A DNA stretch of 64,000 nucleotides from Imbricaverruca yamaguchii. Taxonomy: Eukaryota > Arthropoda > Thecostraca > Neoverrucidae. Position numbers and translations under genes: made by a program. The notes under the pieces were generated by a model. The model ran no database searches, had not been told where the DNA came from, and was given only the letters and a program-made list of their open reading frames with translations. The stretch is from positions 1,363,663-1,427,662 of the forward strand of contig JAOTOL010001509.1 in assembly GCA_034440575.1 (NCBI GenBank), in the 5' to 3' direction. This document shows, piece after piece, positions 38,302 through 51,468 of the stretch; position 1 is the first letter of the stretch; each line of letters starts with the position of its first letter.

Positions 38302-40414
38302 AAGTCTAATTAGTGGACAGGACCAACACTGTGGGGGCATTTGCCCTTCGAAAGTATCCAAAAAGAACACCCCTGGTCTAGACGTATATGAATTAAAAAT
38401 GGAAAATTATCCTGAAAACCAGCTGCACGCTCCGTATCTGCACATGGGTGATAAGGGCGTGCTATTCCAACCAATATAGGTATCTCCGCCGGTAGCCTAA
38501 ATATAATGTTGGCGCCGTTTCCTGGCCGGATGGCTTCCACCTTCCCATGGGGGCGCATGCCCCCAGTGCCCCATCCTTGCTTATGCCCCTGCACCGAGTG
38601 GGGAGGAATTATGTTGCAAGAGTTATCTCTTGCTTGCTCCCACCCCTCCTTCCCGGCCGTGATCTACAGTTGGCCTGTTTCATCATACTGCTACGACCCG
38701 TGGCACCGCGCGATTCCAGCGGCGCTCGACATGAATGCAGTCAGCGTGGGTCCAAGCGAAACATTCTAGTGTTAGGGGAAACACGGCTCATATCCGTGGA
38801 CAAGATTCTTCAAGCTTTCAAATGAACCCTATTTTGTCCAATTTCGGTGGTATTTAAGATTGGAAATGTGTGGAAAACACGGACGTTTCGCTGGAGCGCC
38901 TACGGGACTGAGCAATTGTCCAACCCATGTGACGTCACCGATTGCCAAACGATATTGGAGGGCCCCCGGCCTACTCTGCGCTTATTATGAAACGAAGACT
39001 CACTATACGGCGAAATGTGCGAGAGGGTAGCCTCTGCCGACAGGTGATAGAGCTGTTTGGAAGCCTAGATGCAAATGATGTAAATATAAAAGAACTTCAA
39101 TTTTCAACATAAATATGAGTCACCAATGCATATTTGTTTCAAGTTTTCAAGTTTGCTATTTTCCAGTGGATGAAAGCATCATTTTATGAAAATAGCATAC
39201 GATGCTTCCTCAGGTGAGGTACTGCCTTAGTGCCTTACATGAGCTACATGAGCCTTACATGAGCCGACCGCCCCTGAATACAACTGAATGAACCAACTTT
39301 TGTATGGCACGTTAGCAGCGATTGCAATACTTTTGCAGTCAACTGCAAAGGAGCAAACATTTGTACCCTATACGCACTGGTCTTTTCGGTCATCTCATAA
39401 CTGCGCGGGGCAGCTCCAGTCCGCCCCCTATGTAACTTTCCAACCATTTAATGAGTTTTAACTAAACATGGTACACACGTGCACACGTGTGTAAGCTACG
39501 TGACCTGAAAATATGATCGTGATTCGTGCCTCTTTAAGATCAGCATTGAAAAAATAGGTTAATGTCCAGTAATTAGAAAATGTTTAACTTGTCTGGATAA
39601 AGTCAGATTTCAGTCAGGAAGGGCTATAAACGCTCTGTTATAAGCTGCTCGATTGTGGTCACAATTCACCTGAAGTCACGTCAGGTTGCGCAATATTCGA
39701 ATTGTTTCCGGTGAATCATGCGTAAGATACCGAGCACTGCTTCAATTTTTTGCCACCAGGTGGCAAAGTTATCGTTTGACTTTCAAATTTGCTTAGCAAA
39801 TTATTCCGAGTTGGTGCAAAGAAACAGTCCCAAAGTTACATGGAGATTACTTACTTAGTTCAGGAAAGGCAGTAAATTTGCTAATAGAGTGGAGCTGGAG
39901 CTTTCCCCCCCCCCTCAATCCCCCAGTGCTGATAAGGTTAGAACTATATATCAGATGATAGAGCAGACGATGAGCGATGCGACGGTTTTTGTCTCATCAC
40001 TCTAGCTCAACAACAAACAGAAAAACGACGCCCTGATAAGACGTACTACTTTCGGGCTAATAACATCACAGTATTAGAAGAGACTGAGATGATAACTTCA
40101 TCCGTTACTCGGAAATGAAGATTGCCGACCAAAATTCACAAAAATGGAATATCTCGAGCAAATTCAATTATAGAACGGAAATAGCCTGGGGCGAATGTGT
40201 TTGGAAAAGTCTTTTGAAAAGTGGATCACGCTGATGAACATTGCCTAACATTAATGGGTCACTGCCTACCACACCACAACCCATCCCCGACTTAAGACGG
40301 CCCTGTGAGACTTCTGCGGCCCCTCCTGGTTCAGGAAGCGTTTCCCGAATCCAATAATAAAACTCAATTGGAGGGTGAGGGAGCGAAGGATTGCACATGA
40401 CTCCGTGGTATATC

Positions 40415-40415
<1 letters not shown>
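38302..40415. other. No recognised gene
   Basis: Unique-looking sequence with a C run (39,905-39,914) and no ORF with a recognisable domain. Confidence 0.5.

Positions 40416-40418
<3 letters not shown>

Positions 40419-40477
<59 letters not shown>
40419..40477. repeat. (AT)n microsatellite
   Basis: Perfect TA dinucleotide run of about 59 bp. Confidence 0.97.
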
Positions 40478-40480
<3 letters not shown>

Positions 40481-40666
40481 ACGGCTAGGAAGCGTTTCAA
40501 CGGCTGCGGATTGACGCGTTCCTCATCTCTTCCTCGTCCCATTCTCATTCCGGCTCATCTCAAAACAGCGTTCTCAGCTCTGGTGTGGTTGGCTATGACG
40601 TCACTTGGTAGCATAATAATACATATTTCCAAAATATTTCATTGCCTGTAATATTTTGGATTACAG

Positions 40667-41424
<758 letters not shown>

Positions 41425-42017
41425 TGGGACTATCTTCCTTTCTTACCGTTGGTTTTACAGGTTGAGTTGAAGTGCATAAGTTGCCCGTGTCGCCCGCTGG
41501 TCAGTCGTAAGTTTGAGGTTGGCTTTTGGTCGTATCAAAGCAACCTGATGAGTTGGACTTTGCTACATATGCCAATAGCATCGTGTTATATCTCAGTATA
41601 CCAGTGTGAAATTGGAAAAATGTTTGAGGGCAATTGCATGCCACAATCACAAAAAAAAACCTGGCTCTTGCACGCTCTGGGTCTGCTTTTGCTTTGCTCT
41701 GGGTCTGTACGTAATGTCAAATTATTGTCTAAAAGCTGAACGCCTCAGGCGTTTAGCTTAATAAAAACACAGTGCGTCTTTATTACCTCCGGCGGAAGCA
41801 ACATACAGCAACATGAGCAATATAAACGAATGTCTCATCTTAACATTACTGCAATACCACCGCAATGTTTTTCATGTTATACGTTGTGATGTCAAACTGC
41901 AATGCCTCGCTTCAACGGCCCACTTGATGAACGCTCTGCTCTCATGATGGTGCCAACCATTCGACGTATTGCTGTGCACCAAATGAATTATGGGTGAAAC
42001 AGCGTCCCGGAATGCCG

Positions 42018-42168
42018 TATGTGCTATTATGTCCATGTGTGCTACTATGTGCTATTATGTCCATGTGTGCTACTATGTGCTATTATGTCCATGTGTACTA
42101 CTCTGTGCTATTATGTCCATGTGTACTACTCTGTGCTATGCTGTCCATGTGTACTACTCTGTGCTATA
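42018..42168. repeat. About 28-bp tandem repeat
   Basis: Units of GTGCTATTATGTCCATGTGT plus ACTACTCT, five copies with small changes (some units lose the central part). Confidence 0.85.
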
Positions 42169-42202
42169 CCATGCACACGGCGGGTCATGTGCGGTGCAGG
42201 AG

Positions 42203-42204
<2 letters not shown>

Positions 42205-42256
<52 letters not shown>
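42205..42256. repeat. (CGG)n trinucleotide repeat
   Basis: About 16 uninterrupted CGG triplets, followed by a GC-rich CGGCGGCGCCCGCGGCGCC stretch. Confidence 0.96.
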
Positions 42257-42442
42257 CTGCGGCGGCGCCCGCGGCGCCGCCGGCGGGCTGACGGCCGGCG
42301 GTGGCCATTTGTCGCGTGGTGGCGGCAGCGTCTGTGTGCCGGATACGAGCGTCGTCCGACACGCGTCACACCTGGCACGTGGTGGGTGAGTACAGACAAC
42401 ACCCGCCCGACGGACGGCGGCCCGCCCACCAGTCCCCTCGCG

Positions 42443-43236
42443 GCTGTCGACTGCCCGCACGAGCTGTCGATTGCCCGCACGAGCTGTCGACTGCCCGCAC
42501 GAACTGTCGACTGCCCGACGAGCGGCGGGCGGCTGTTGACGGCCCGCACGAGCTGTCGATTGCCCGCACGAGCTGCGGCGGCCCGCAGAATGTCGACGGC
42601 CCGCACGAGCTGTCATGGCCCGCACGAGCTGTCGACTGCCCGCACGAGCTGTCGACTGCCCGCACGAGCTGTCGACTGCCCGCACGAGCTGTTGACGGCC
42701 CGCACGAGCTGTCGATTGCCCGCACGAGCTGTTGACGGCCCGCACGAGCTGTTGACTGCCCGCACGAGCTGTTGACGGCCCGCACGAGCTGTCGATTGCC
42801 CGCACGAGCTGTTGACGGCCCGCACGAGCTGTTGACGGCCCGCACGAGCTGTCGACTGCCCGCACGAGCTGTTGACGGCCCGCACGAGCTGTCGATTGCC
42901 CGCACGAGCTGTTGACGGCCCGCACGAGCTGTTGACGGCCCGCACGAGCTGTTGACGGCCCGCACGAGCTGTCGACTGCTCGCACGAGCTGCTGACTGCC
43001 CGCACGAGCTGTTGACGGCTCACACGAGCGCTGACGGCTCACACGAGCTGCTGACGGCCCGCACGAGCTGTTGACGGCCCGCACGAGCTGTCGACTGCTC
43101 GCACGAGCTGCTGACTGCCCGCACGAGCTGTTGATGGCCCGCACGAGCTGCTGACGGCTCACACGAGCTGCTGACGGCTCACACGAGCTGCTGACTGCCC
43201 GCACGAGCTGCTGACTGCCCGCACGAGCTGCTGACC
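42443..43236. repeat. 20-bp GC-rich tandem array, nearly 40 units
   Basis: Consensus TGTYGACKGCCCGCACGAGC. Variation is concentrated at the third-to-eighth positions (GTCGACTG, GTTGACGG, GTCGATTG, GCTGACTG). Reading frames repeat every 60 bp and stay open on both strands; no gene is implied. Confidence 0.96.
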
Positions 43237-43865
43237 CGCAAGAGCGGATGAAATGAGAGGGCACGCTATTGTCATTTGTTGTTGTTCATATGTCCAAATA
43301 CTGTGCAAACCCTGTCTATCGTGTGGTCGCTGGCAAGTGGCCACTATCGGGGTGATCGGGGTGAAGCGTCGTTACTGCTCCTGTCGATGTCGATGAACGG
43401 CAAAAGGTGTCCGCCTGGCCAGAGGCGAATTCGGCCAACGGGTTAGGGGAGGGGCGGGAACAAAATATAAATAATTGATCGTAGGTTTTTAGCAACAAAG
43501 CAACTCATCAGCTTGCGATAGTATTGCGATTCACTTGATATTAAAACAAGGTGTTTCACATAAAATATTCTTAGTTTTCCCGCAAATCGTGTTTGAAGGC
43601 CAATTTTGCCCAAGCCAGACTCTTGTAGAGAGGGAACGGCTCGTGCCCCTCCCCTCCAAATGGATTCGCCCCTGCGTTTGGCTCCTTGTCGAAGAGGGAC
43701 GCGCCGCTGCACTCACTAATGCTCGCTCCACTTCTCCCTCCGACGAATCGGGGTCACGGGTGCCCTTCCCTCTCATACAGCGCACATTACCGGAGCCACC
43801 GATGAACAAACAAAGGGGCCGGTTTCCCACCTGCTCCACGATGCTGAGGTGTTCAGAAGCCATTG

Positions 43866-44059
43866 TTGTGTTTCACCAGCCCTGAAACTTCTGAATGGTC
43901 CAGTTCCGGACTCGCGACGAAAGGATGTAATTACGGCGGAGATTATCGTTATCACGCAAATGCAAAGTGGTTGGATCTGGTGAGAAATTGTGGCAAACCG
44001 GACAACGCCAGCTATTGTTGGCGTGATAAAATTTCCCCGGCGGTCTGGCGATGACCTGA
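43866..44059. repeat. 194-bp direct repeat, copy 1
   Basis: From TTGTGTTTCACCAGCCC to GGCGATGACCTGA. Copy 2 at 44905-45098 has the same length and only two differences seen. The plus frame is open (CNYGGDYRYHANAKW, RNCGKPDNASYCW) with four Cys; one difference is His/Tyr and the other Asp/Glu. Confidence 0.93.
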
Positions 44060-44904
44060 GCACGGTAAGAGATCGTCCCACCAAGACCAAACTTCATGGG
44101 CATGGGCATCGCCACGGTGGGGGACGAGGGACGTGCCCGTCCCCCCCCCCCTCCCAAAAAAAAAATTACCATTGCCTAGTTGGCGTTGCATGTAGAAAAG
44201 CTACCTAATTATCTAGCTAGGGCCTATCTTGCAGGGAGGAAATTGACCTCTTGTCCCCACAACTCGCCAAAAATCCGTACCGACGCCCATATCAGGAGCA
44301 CACCCAACTTGTTTAAAGTGCACGTACAGAGTCCACTGTAGACACCGTATATAAAGTACACATACAGGGTACACTGTAAGCCACGATGGATCAACTGGAG
44401 ACGAAAGCTGCGCGACGTTTTTCTGACATTCTGCACATACCCCGACTGCATGTTAATAACGATTGCTTATCATGCATCTCACCGCCAAGGTAATGTCTCG
44501 GTCTCTCGGTGATTATGCGTGTGGGTATCTGCAAGACGCGAAAGAGTGGGGTCGCATGGTCGCCTATTCGCAACTTGGACATCACGTCCGCCCAAGGCAG
44601 GTGAAGCCCTCTGACCACTCATCTACGGCATCATCATCGCGGAAATATATGTCAGATCCGGTGTAGTATGCCAGAAACTGTCCATTATTTCCTACACTCC
44701 ATGCAAATATAGATTCAAATCAGACTTGATTTGGTTCAGGCTTAGCGCGATTTTCCATGGCCCTCGTCTGGGGTTTGACCGGGTGGAATGCATGCACATC
44801 CGACCACTTCTGATGCCCTAATACGCTGAGCGGAACATCTCATGATCCCACGGTCACGATTGCTTTTCGGGGATCCCAACGCCGGGTGAGGAAAGCCCTG
44901 AAAC

Positions 44905-45098
44905 TTGTGTTTCACCAGCCCTGAAACTTCTGAATGGTCCAGTTCCGGACTCGCGACGAAAGGATGTAATTACGGCGGAGATTATCGTTATTACGCAAAT
45001 GCAAAGTGGTTGGATCTGGTGAGAAATTGTGGCAAACCGGACAACGCCAGCTATTGTTGGCGTGAGAAAATTTCCCCGGCGGTCTGGCGATGACCTGA
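44905..45098. repeat. 194-bp direct repeat, copy 2
   Basis: Near-identical partner of 43866-44059, 1,039 bp away. A further fragment CCCTGAAACTT just upstream (44895-44905) repeats the start of the unit. Confidence 0.93.
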
Positions 45099-45199
45099 CC
45101 CCCTATCTAGATGCATATGACACTTGTACGGTGCACACTTTTGTGGGGTTAGTCATTTTCTCGTGTCTTGTCTTTTGCTCTCTACAGGATGCACGGATG

Positions 45200-45550
45200 C
45201 CCTTGCACCGGCTGAGGTGCCGCTGTACCGCCTGGGGTGCCCTTGTGTCGGTTGTGGTGCCCTTGTACCTACTGTGGTGGCCCTGCATCGGTTGTGGTGC
45301 TCCTGTACTGTCTGGGGTGCCCCTGTATCGGCTGTGTTGCCCTTGTACCGGCTGGAGTGCCCCTGTACCGGCTGGGATGCCCCTGTACCGGCTGGGGTGC
45401 CCCTGTACCGCCTTTGATTCCCCTGCATCGGTTGTGGTGCCCCTGTATCGGCTGGTGTGCGCCTGTGCCGGCTGGGGTGCCCCTGCATCGACTGTGGTTG
45501 CCCTGTGCCGGCTGGGGTGCCTCTGTATCGACTAGGGTGCCCCTTTCTGC
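45200..45550. repeat. Degenerate 20-bp tandem array
   Basis: Consensus CCCTGTACCGGCTGGGGTGC, about 17 units with many substitutions. Confidence 0.9.
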
Positions 45551-45747
45551 GGACGAACTTGGTACCCATACAACTGAGATATTCCTCTGCAGACCGTGAG
45601 CGTTCCCTTGCAATGGCTGGGGTAACGGAAGCCTTAACCAATTTTTATGGTGCCCTATATTTATGTTATATTGTCCGATACGTCACAAGCAATTTCGAAG
45701 AGCAAATCAATGTTTCCTGCGCAAGTATGTTCTTGTCTCTTGTCGCG

Positions 45748-45800
45748 ACAAAGTAGGGTTCGAATCGATCCACGCGCTCGCACTTCGCTCCCGGATAGCA
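45748..45800 (+). mobile_element. Possible SINE fragment
   Basis: GGGTTCGAATCG followed by ATCCACGCGCTCGCACTTCG parallels 60239-60275, a tRNA-like B box and downstream segment. Box A is not visible. Confidence 0.35.
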
Positions 45801-46439
45801 AGCTCAGTGGATAACTAATCCGGCAAGGCCGGAGACGGGCAGCGGGGTGGCCGGTTGGAGCATCGACTGCACGTTCAACTGTCGACTTAATTATGTTGCT
45901 GAGCTGGAGCTGTCGCTAATCGCATGCCGGTGCCGGTAGTGTTATCATGATCCACCCAACGTGGTGTGCTTGGTATACAGCCGTGTTTCACGAAGCCACT
46001 TCAACAGATATCCAGACTGTTTTATTAGGCAATTATGGCAGTGCTTCGTATTTTGCAGAAGGCTTAATGCGGTTGCTGCTTTTCACTTGTTTGTACTTTT
46101 GTGTGATGGTTTAACTGCTATGTGGGTGGGCGTATTTCCAGTTACTGGTTCAAGAACAGTGATGGCTGTTTTGATAATGATTTGGCAATTGACGCTATTT
46201 GTAGTGTACATACATACCTACAAAGCATGCATGAAACCACTCTTTCATTGTGCTGGGGGCATTTTCGCGCGGTGTCACCTGGATGTAGATCAAAGGCCCG
46301 TGCACGGTTCCACTGGCCGGCCGCTGGACCACGCCTGCCCGTGCTGCGACAGCGTGGTGAAACGCCGACACGGCGCACAATGCGACCTCACATAACCGTG
46401 CAGCGCCAGCCCGCACTGGCCTCGATCGCGCCACTGAAT

Positions 46440-46665
46440 CGCTCGGCGGCGTCAGCGCCGGCCGCGCGTGTCGAACCCGCCCGCCGCCGGTGATCTGATC
46501 GGCAGCGTCAGTCCTAGCCGCACGTGACGAACCCGCCCGCCGCCGGTGATCTGATCGGCGGCGTCAGCGCCTGCCGCGCGTGTCGAACCCGCCCGCCGCT
46601 GGCGATCTGATCGGCGGTGTCAGCGCCTGCCGCACGTGACGAACGCGCCCGCCTGCGGCATGCCG
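46440..46665. repeat. About 57-bp GC-rich tandem repeat
   Basis: Units share GAACCCGCCCGCCGCYGG, GATCTGATCGGCGGCGTCAG and GCCTGCCGCRCGTG; about three and a half copies. Confidence 0.85.
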
Positions 46666-47019
46666 CCGGCGATCGGATCGTTCCGGCCCGGCGAGCCGTC
46701 GCTGGCGCTGGCAACGACGGCACGTAGCGCTGGCGGCCGCGGGCACCGTTAACGATATGCACAGTCGCCGAAGGAGGAGATGGGCCAACGTGAAGCCGCG
46801 TCGGTCGGAGCCGGTGTGAGCCGTTGACCTCGGGCCGCCAGCGAACCACGGCGGAGGACGACGGGCGGAGGCTGCGGCTGGCGGCCGCGCGCTCTCAGCC
46901 GTGCCCATGCGTGCGGCTTTCGGCGCGAGAACGAGCCGCGACTGCGCCGCCTGCAGCAGGTGCTCCCGTCGGCGTCAGACCGCCTGGCATTGACACTGGC
47001 GCCACGCTGCTGAGCTGCT

Positions 47020-47125
47020 GGGAGTGTTGCCAATCAGTCATCGGGGTCGCCGGTATCTGATGCCGTGCCGCCGGGAGTGTTGCCAGTCAGTCATCGGGGT
47101 CGCCGGTATCTGATGCCGTGCCGCT
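47020..47125. repeat. 53-bp tandem duplication
   Basis: GGAGTGTTGCCARTCAGTCA followed by TCGGGGTCGCCGGTATCTGA occurs at 47021 and 47074. Confidence 0.92.
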
Positions 47126-47182
47126 GAGCTGCTGGGCTACATACTCACGCACACGCTCACGCACATACACATACACATACAG

Positions 47183-47387
<205 letters not shown>

Positions 47388-48713
47388 GAAGGAAGTGTCC
47401 TGCGCTGTACTGGTGGTGGTCTGGTGGATCCAACAGGCGTAAATTTGCACCTTCCGCTGATCGCTGTAGATACTGCACAAACCGTTTCTCTTCTGGCACT
47501 AAGTAGTATGTACCCTGCACTGTGCGCATGGGGAAAGCTTCCCGGATGCATACTGTATGTCTGAAACGCAATGCGTCACCCCTAACAAGGAGACGGTTCA
47601 CCGACTCAACGCACGCACACCCACCGAAACGCCATACAGCAGCGTTTCTCAACCTTTTCCGGCCCAACGCGCACTTCAGTCGGGTCTGGCTAGTCTGGCA
47701 CTGCTCCATCTGGTTGTGGAGACGACTGTTTCTACACTACATTTGCTAGATTACGCTACAGAGCAGATAACATTGTGCTGAATTTATAGTTAGCCGATTA
47801 TATTTTGCACAAAAACAGTTGAATGTTGCATGTTCAGGCCATAGCATCTGACAATTATCCTTGAAAGGCGTAGGAAGGCACAGCCTTGTCAACACAGCCG
47901 TGTCCTGTGTCACAGCCTGGTTTTCTGTCCTGGCGTTGTGATGGCTTTCCCTCCATTACCTTGTAGTGGTGCATCTCGGCTGTAGTCAGTCATTAGATGC
48001 CCCGGGCGCCCTCTTTCTGCATCTTCTAATTTCAGTAACCTCCAAATCATTTTGGGTCTGGTCGGAGAGATTAGCATAAGATGTTGATGGAAACCCTTTG
48101 GTACCCCTTGAACCCGGATTACTGTCTTTCACATGTTAGATAGCTTTACGTGTTCTGATGCCATTAGTTACGTTTTTTGTGAGAGTATTGATGAGATGGC
48201 TTTTTTATAGCAAGTTGGCTATAAAAAAAGTCATCCCTTCCCTCCTCTGACGTGATCCTAAAATTGCTGGTGAAATGCAACTCGGAAGATTTTGCTCACG
48301 CGTTTTTTTCCTCTCCTGGAGACAAATGTTATGATAACGCAAACCAATCGATCTAGTGTACACCGTACTGTGTGGTAGCACACAATTCCGGCGAGCGTGT
48401 TCATTGTCTGATCTTGAAACAGGGGTAACCCAACGCAGAACAGATCGTGTGAAGTATGAAGTACATATCACCGCTAAGGTCCGTATCTTTGCAAATCTTT
48501 TGTTTGAACAGTTTTTCCTCCGATCTGCCCAAAAAAATGTGGAAAAAGCTGCGAATTTTCTTCAGTACCACACCTTCGCGGTTTAGATACCCATTCGCGC
48601 AAACGTGCCATGCGTTAAAACAATGTTCAAAGTGTCGTAGTTTCACCACCCACAGCTGGGCTGACCGTTCTCACTTCCATTTATAGCACTGCGTCCCTCC
48701 TCGAAAGCTGTAG

Positions 48714-48935
48714 ATGTAAAGACATAAAGACATAAAAGATTAGTGCAACTATGAGCCACAAAGGCCCTTCTTGGTTACACTCTGTACACTCCAGCAGCTG
48801 CCCACCAACTCCGTCGATCAGCCCTCCTATAATACTGAAAAGCAAGCCCTCTATTCTTATAATGATTGTCTGCTGTTTTGAAAGATGTTCAATGTGCTGC
48901 TACTTAAAATGGTTTCTGCAGATAAGGCACGTGTG
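48714..48935 (-). mobile_element. LINE 3' end, short 5'-truncated copy
   Basis: Reverse complement matches 6310-6522: AGCAGCACATTGAACATCTT, CAATCATTATAAGAATAG, GGGCTTGCTTTTCAGTATTA, CTTTGTGGCTCATAGTTGCA, ending in the TTTATGTC tandem. Only the last codons of the reverse-transcriptase ORF and the 3' UTR remain. Confidence 0.9.
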
Positions 48936-48949
48936 TGTATGATAAATCC

Positions 48950-50290
48950 GTGCTCTCGCATCGTAGCATTCTGAATAAATGGCCCATCGATATGAAAGCA
49001 CAAGCACGAGGACCGCCCTCGTGTTGCAACAGTGGTGTCCTCGTGAAGACATGTGTCGGTAATCAGAGGTCGGTCATCTGGGTGGGTGGCTGTTCTCCCA
49101 TCAAGTGTGGCAAGCAACACAGGGCGGTGGTTGTACCCGTTTCGTACGCCCATAAAACTTTGATGAAAGCTGATAGCATAGCAATCCGTTAATGATCCAA
49201 ATGGAATGTTTTCCTAGTTTATTGTAGCAATGACGTACAAGTTTTTTTGTCATAATCATATTGTCGCAGGCTCATCACATAATCTCATTCCCAATATGCC
49301 TTGCACAAGTGTGAATTGGGCAATCGTGTGTGCAAATTTTCCCGATCTGGGAAGGTCTCATGATGCATTGCTCTAAATGCCCTTCTTCCGATTGAATAAT
49401 TGCTGATGAAGATGCTCAATATTCCATCAGGTATCACATGCCACATAATAATGGAGACGGACTGAAAGTATGACCACATCGTCAGCTCTTTTCACTACTT
49501 GTTTGTGTCCAATATTGCCATCCAACTACCTTGGTTCGTGGAACGCTGGCCTTGATTGGACTACTTGGTCTGGCAAGTTCTGACACAAAAATTTCCCGTC
49601 TTCACCCGTAGCATGCGCTCAGCTATCCCTCCTTGCTGAGAGGGTCAGCTGACTGGCGGTTTGATGAAAGCAGAGATACAGCAGCGGGACGGCTGTGTGG
49701 CAGAATTATCGCTGCGTTAGAGTATCAGATAAAATATACAGCTTAATTCATGTAGCCACCGTTGCAATGAACTCAAGCTTATGCAATCAATCAAGCTCTG
49801 TTTAATATTTTCTCTCATCCATGGAAGTGGGCCAAACAAACGTTCAGTTTATATAATAAAAGTGGAGCCAGGTCATTTTGAACTCATTTTCCCTCTACCA
49901 TCCTTTTGGTTTGACGTCCATCAGCTCATTATTTACGTCAGGGTTTTGCTCAGGAGCAACGAAAGTATCCTCGGCCTCCTGTCAACTTGAGAAGTGCGAA
50001 CCCGGACGCTTATATCGGCGAAGGAACTGATTGCTCGAGGTCCTGATGCAACCGGATGCGCTATGTGTGCTCGGCCAAAGTATTTCCGTGTTGTCTTGAC
50101 GATACCACAACCCAAGCGTGCCGTGGCTGGCCGGCTGTGCAGTCAGGGGAAATGAACCGTCACGAACTCACGACACGGGCCGCTGACACGTGACACGGCC
50201 TCTTCTCACGACTACTGGACCGCTGGAGGGCCGCCCAGTCAGCGGAAACGCGCGTCACGACACACGCTGCAGACATGGCCTCTGTGCCCG
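48950..50290. other. No recognised feature
   Basis: Mixed-composition sequence; short ORFs without domains or splice context. Confidence 0.5.
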
Positions 50291-50319
50291 CGACCCACTT
50301 GATGTCAGCCAATGATACC

Positions 50320-50780
50320 ATTCTTGGGTGCAGGATACTGGGTCTGCCGTAAAATCGCTCCCGTCGCGTGTCTGATACCTGTCCTGTCGTACCCTTCTGG
50401 GATATCGGGTACTGGATCTGCCGTAGAGTCGCCCAAGTCAAGTGTTTGATATCGGCTCTGTCGTACATCTCTGCAAGGGCGGATACAAGGGGGCACGGGT
50501 GCATGTGCCCCCCCCCCCACACACACACATTTGCAGGTGGCACCCCTCCGGCTTGGAAAAGGCACCTCTCTGAGAAGGATCGAGCGCACTCCACCGCCAA
50601 ATTTTCCAGCTAGATGCATCCCTCCGAAGGCAAAGTGACGCCCTTCCGGACATGTGCCCCCAAAAACAATTCCAGATCGGTCCCTGCCTCTCTGATGTAC
50701 CGAGTTCACCGAGGAATCACCCACTTGGCGTGTCTGGTACCGGCCATGACGTACATGTCTCGGGTACCGATCATGTCGCA
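50320..50780. repeat. Degenerate repeat of about 75 bp
   Basis: Phrases like CTGCCGTARARTCGC, GTGTYTGATAYCKG and CTGTCGTACMYYTCT occur near 50,340-50,400 and 50,410-50,470, with a weaker copy at 50,715-50,775. Confidence 0.5.
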
Positions 50781-51405
50781 CCGCTCAGCACTGCTCACTC
50801 GTGCGACCGCCGGACCAGCTACGTCCCGGGCTCTGCGCAGTGGAAGGCCGGCGATTACGACCTGTTGCCAAATGTGACGCGGCCAAATATCCCGGCCGTG
50901 ACGTCACTGGCAGCTGCAGAAGGCCACTCTCTGTCGTTGGCTGCACTCTGCAGAAGGCGCCCTTTGTTGCTCGTTGCTCCCGTGCCCTGCGGCCATGGAG
51001 AGACCGTGAGTTGGCTCTCGGTCTGGGCGGCGGGGCGCTGCTATTTGACTATTCATGATCATGATCAGAGCTGTTTGCAATCGGTCAGCACGGATCACGT
51101 CGGGCGAGCAAGGCGAACTGGTCGAGTGATTGGCGGCGCTGGGGCCTCACGATCTTAACTCGACCATTTACCAGGAATTGCAGAGCCGGGACGCCCGGTT
51201 TTACACCGCAAGCGCTGTGTGATGTCAACCCGGATCCGGACCAATCTGCAAATGCCGCGCTGAAAAACCGAAACTAAATGATTTGAGGACGACAAACGGC
51301 GGCTACAGACACCTCTGCATATGCTGGGCGGCAGCCGTGACGTCACGTCGGCCAGGTATTGACGTCAACACCCATACAGCCCTGTTTTCACATCTATGTT
51401 GCAGG

Positions 51406-51410
<5 letters not shown>

Positions 51411-51465
<55 letters not shown>
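51411..51465. repeat. (AT)n microsatellite
   Basis: Perfect TA dinucleotide run of about 55 bp. Confidence 0.97.

Positions 51466-51468
<3 letters not shown>

Noticed and set aside
42443..43236. CRISPR array
   Set aside because: Contiguous 20-bp tandem units without unique spacers, in animal DNA.
42185..43264. 359-codon minus-strand ORF rich in Arg, Ala, Gln, Ser
   Set aside because: Translation of the 20-bp array in all three frames; not a protein.
43866..44059. Calling the 194-bp repeats kringle exons or LTRs
   Set aside because: Cys spacing does not match a kringle well, there are no splice sites at the borders, and ends are not TG...CA.
45961..46395. 144-codon plus-strand ORF with hydrophobic helices
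   Set aside because: Runs into a GC-rich repeat at the 3' end and resembles no known membrane protein; kept out as unsupported.
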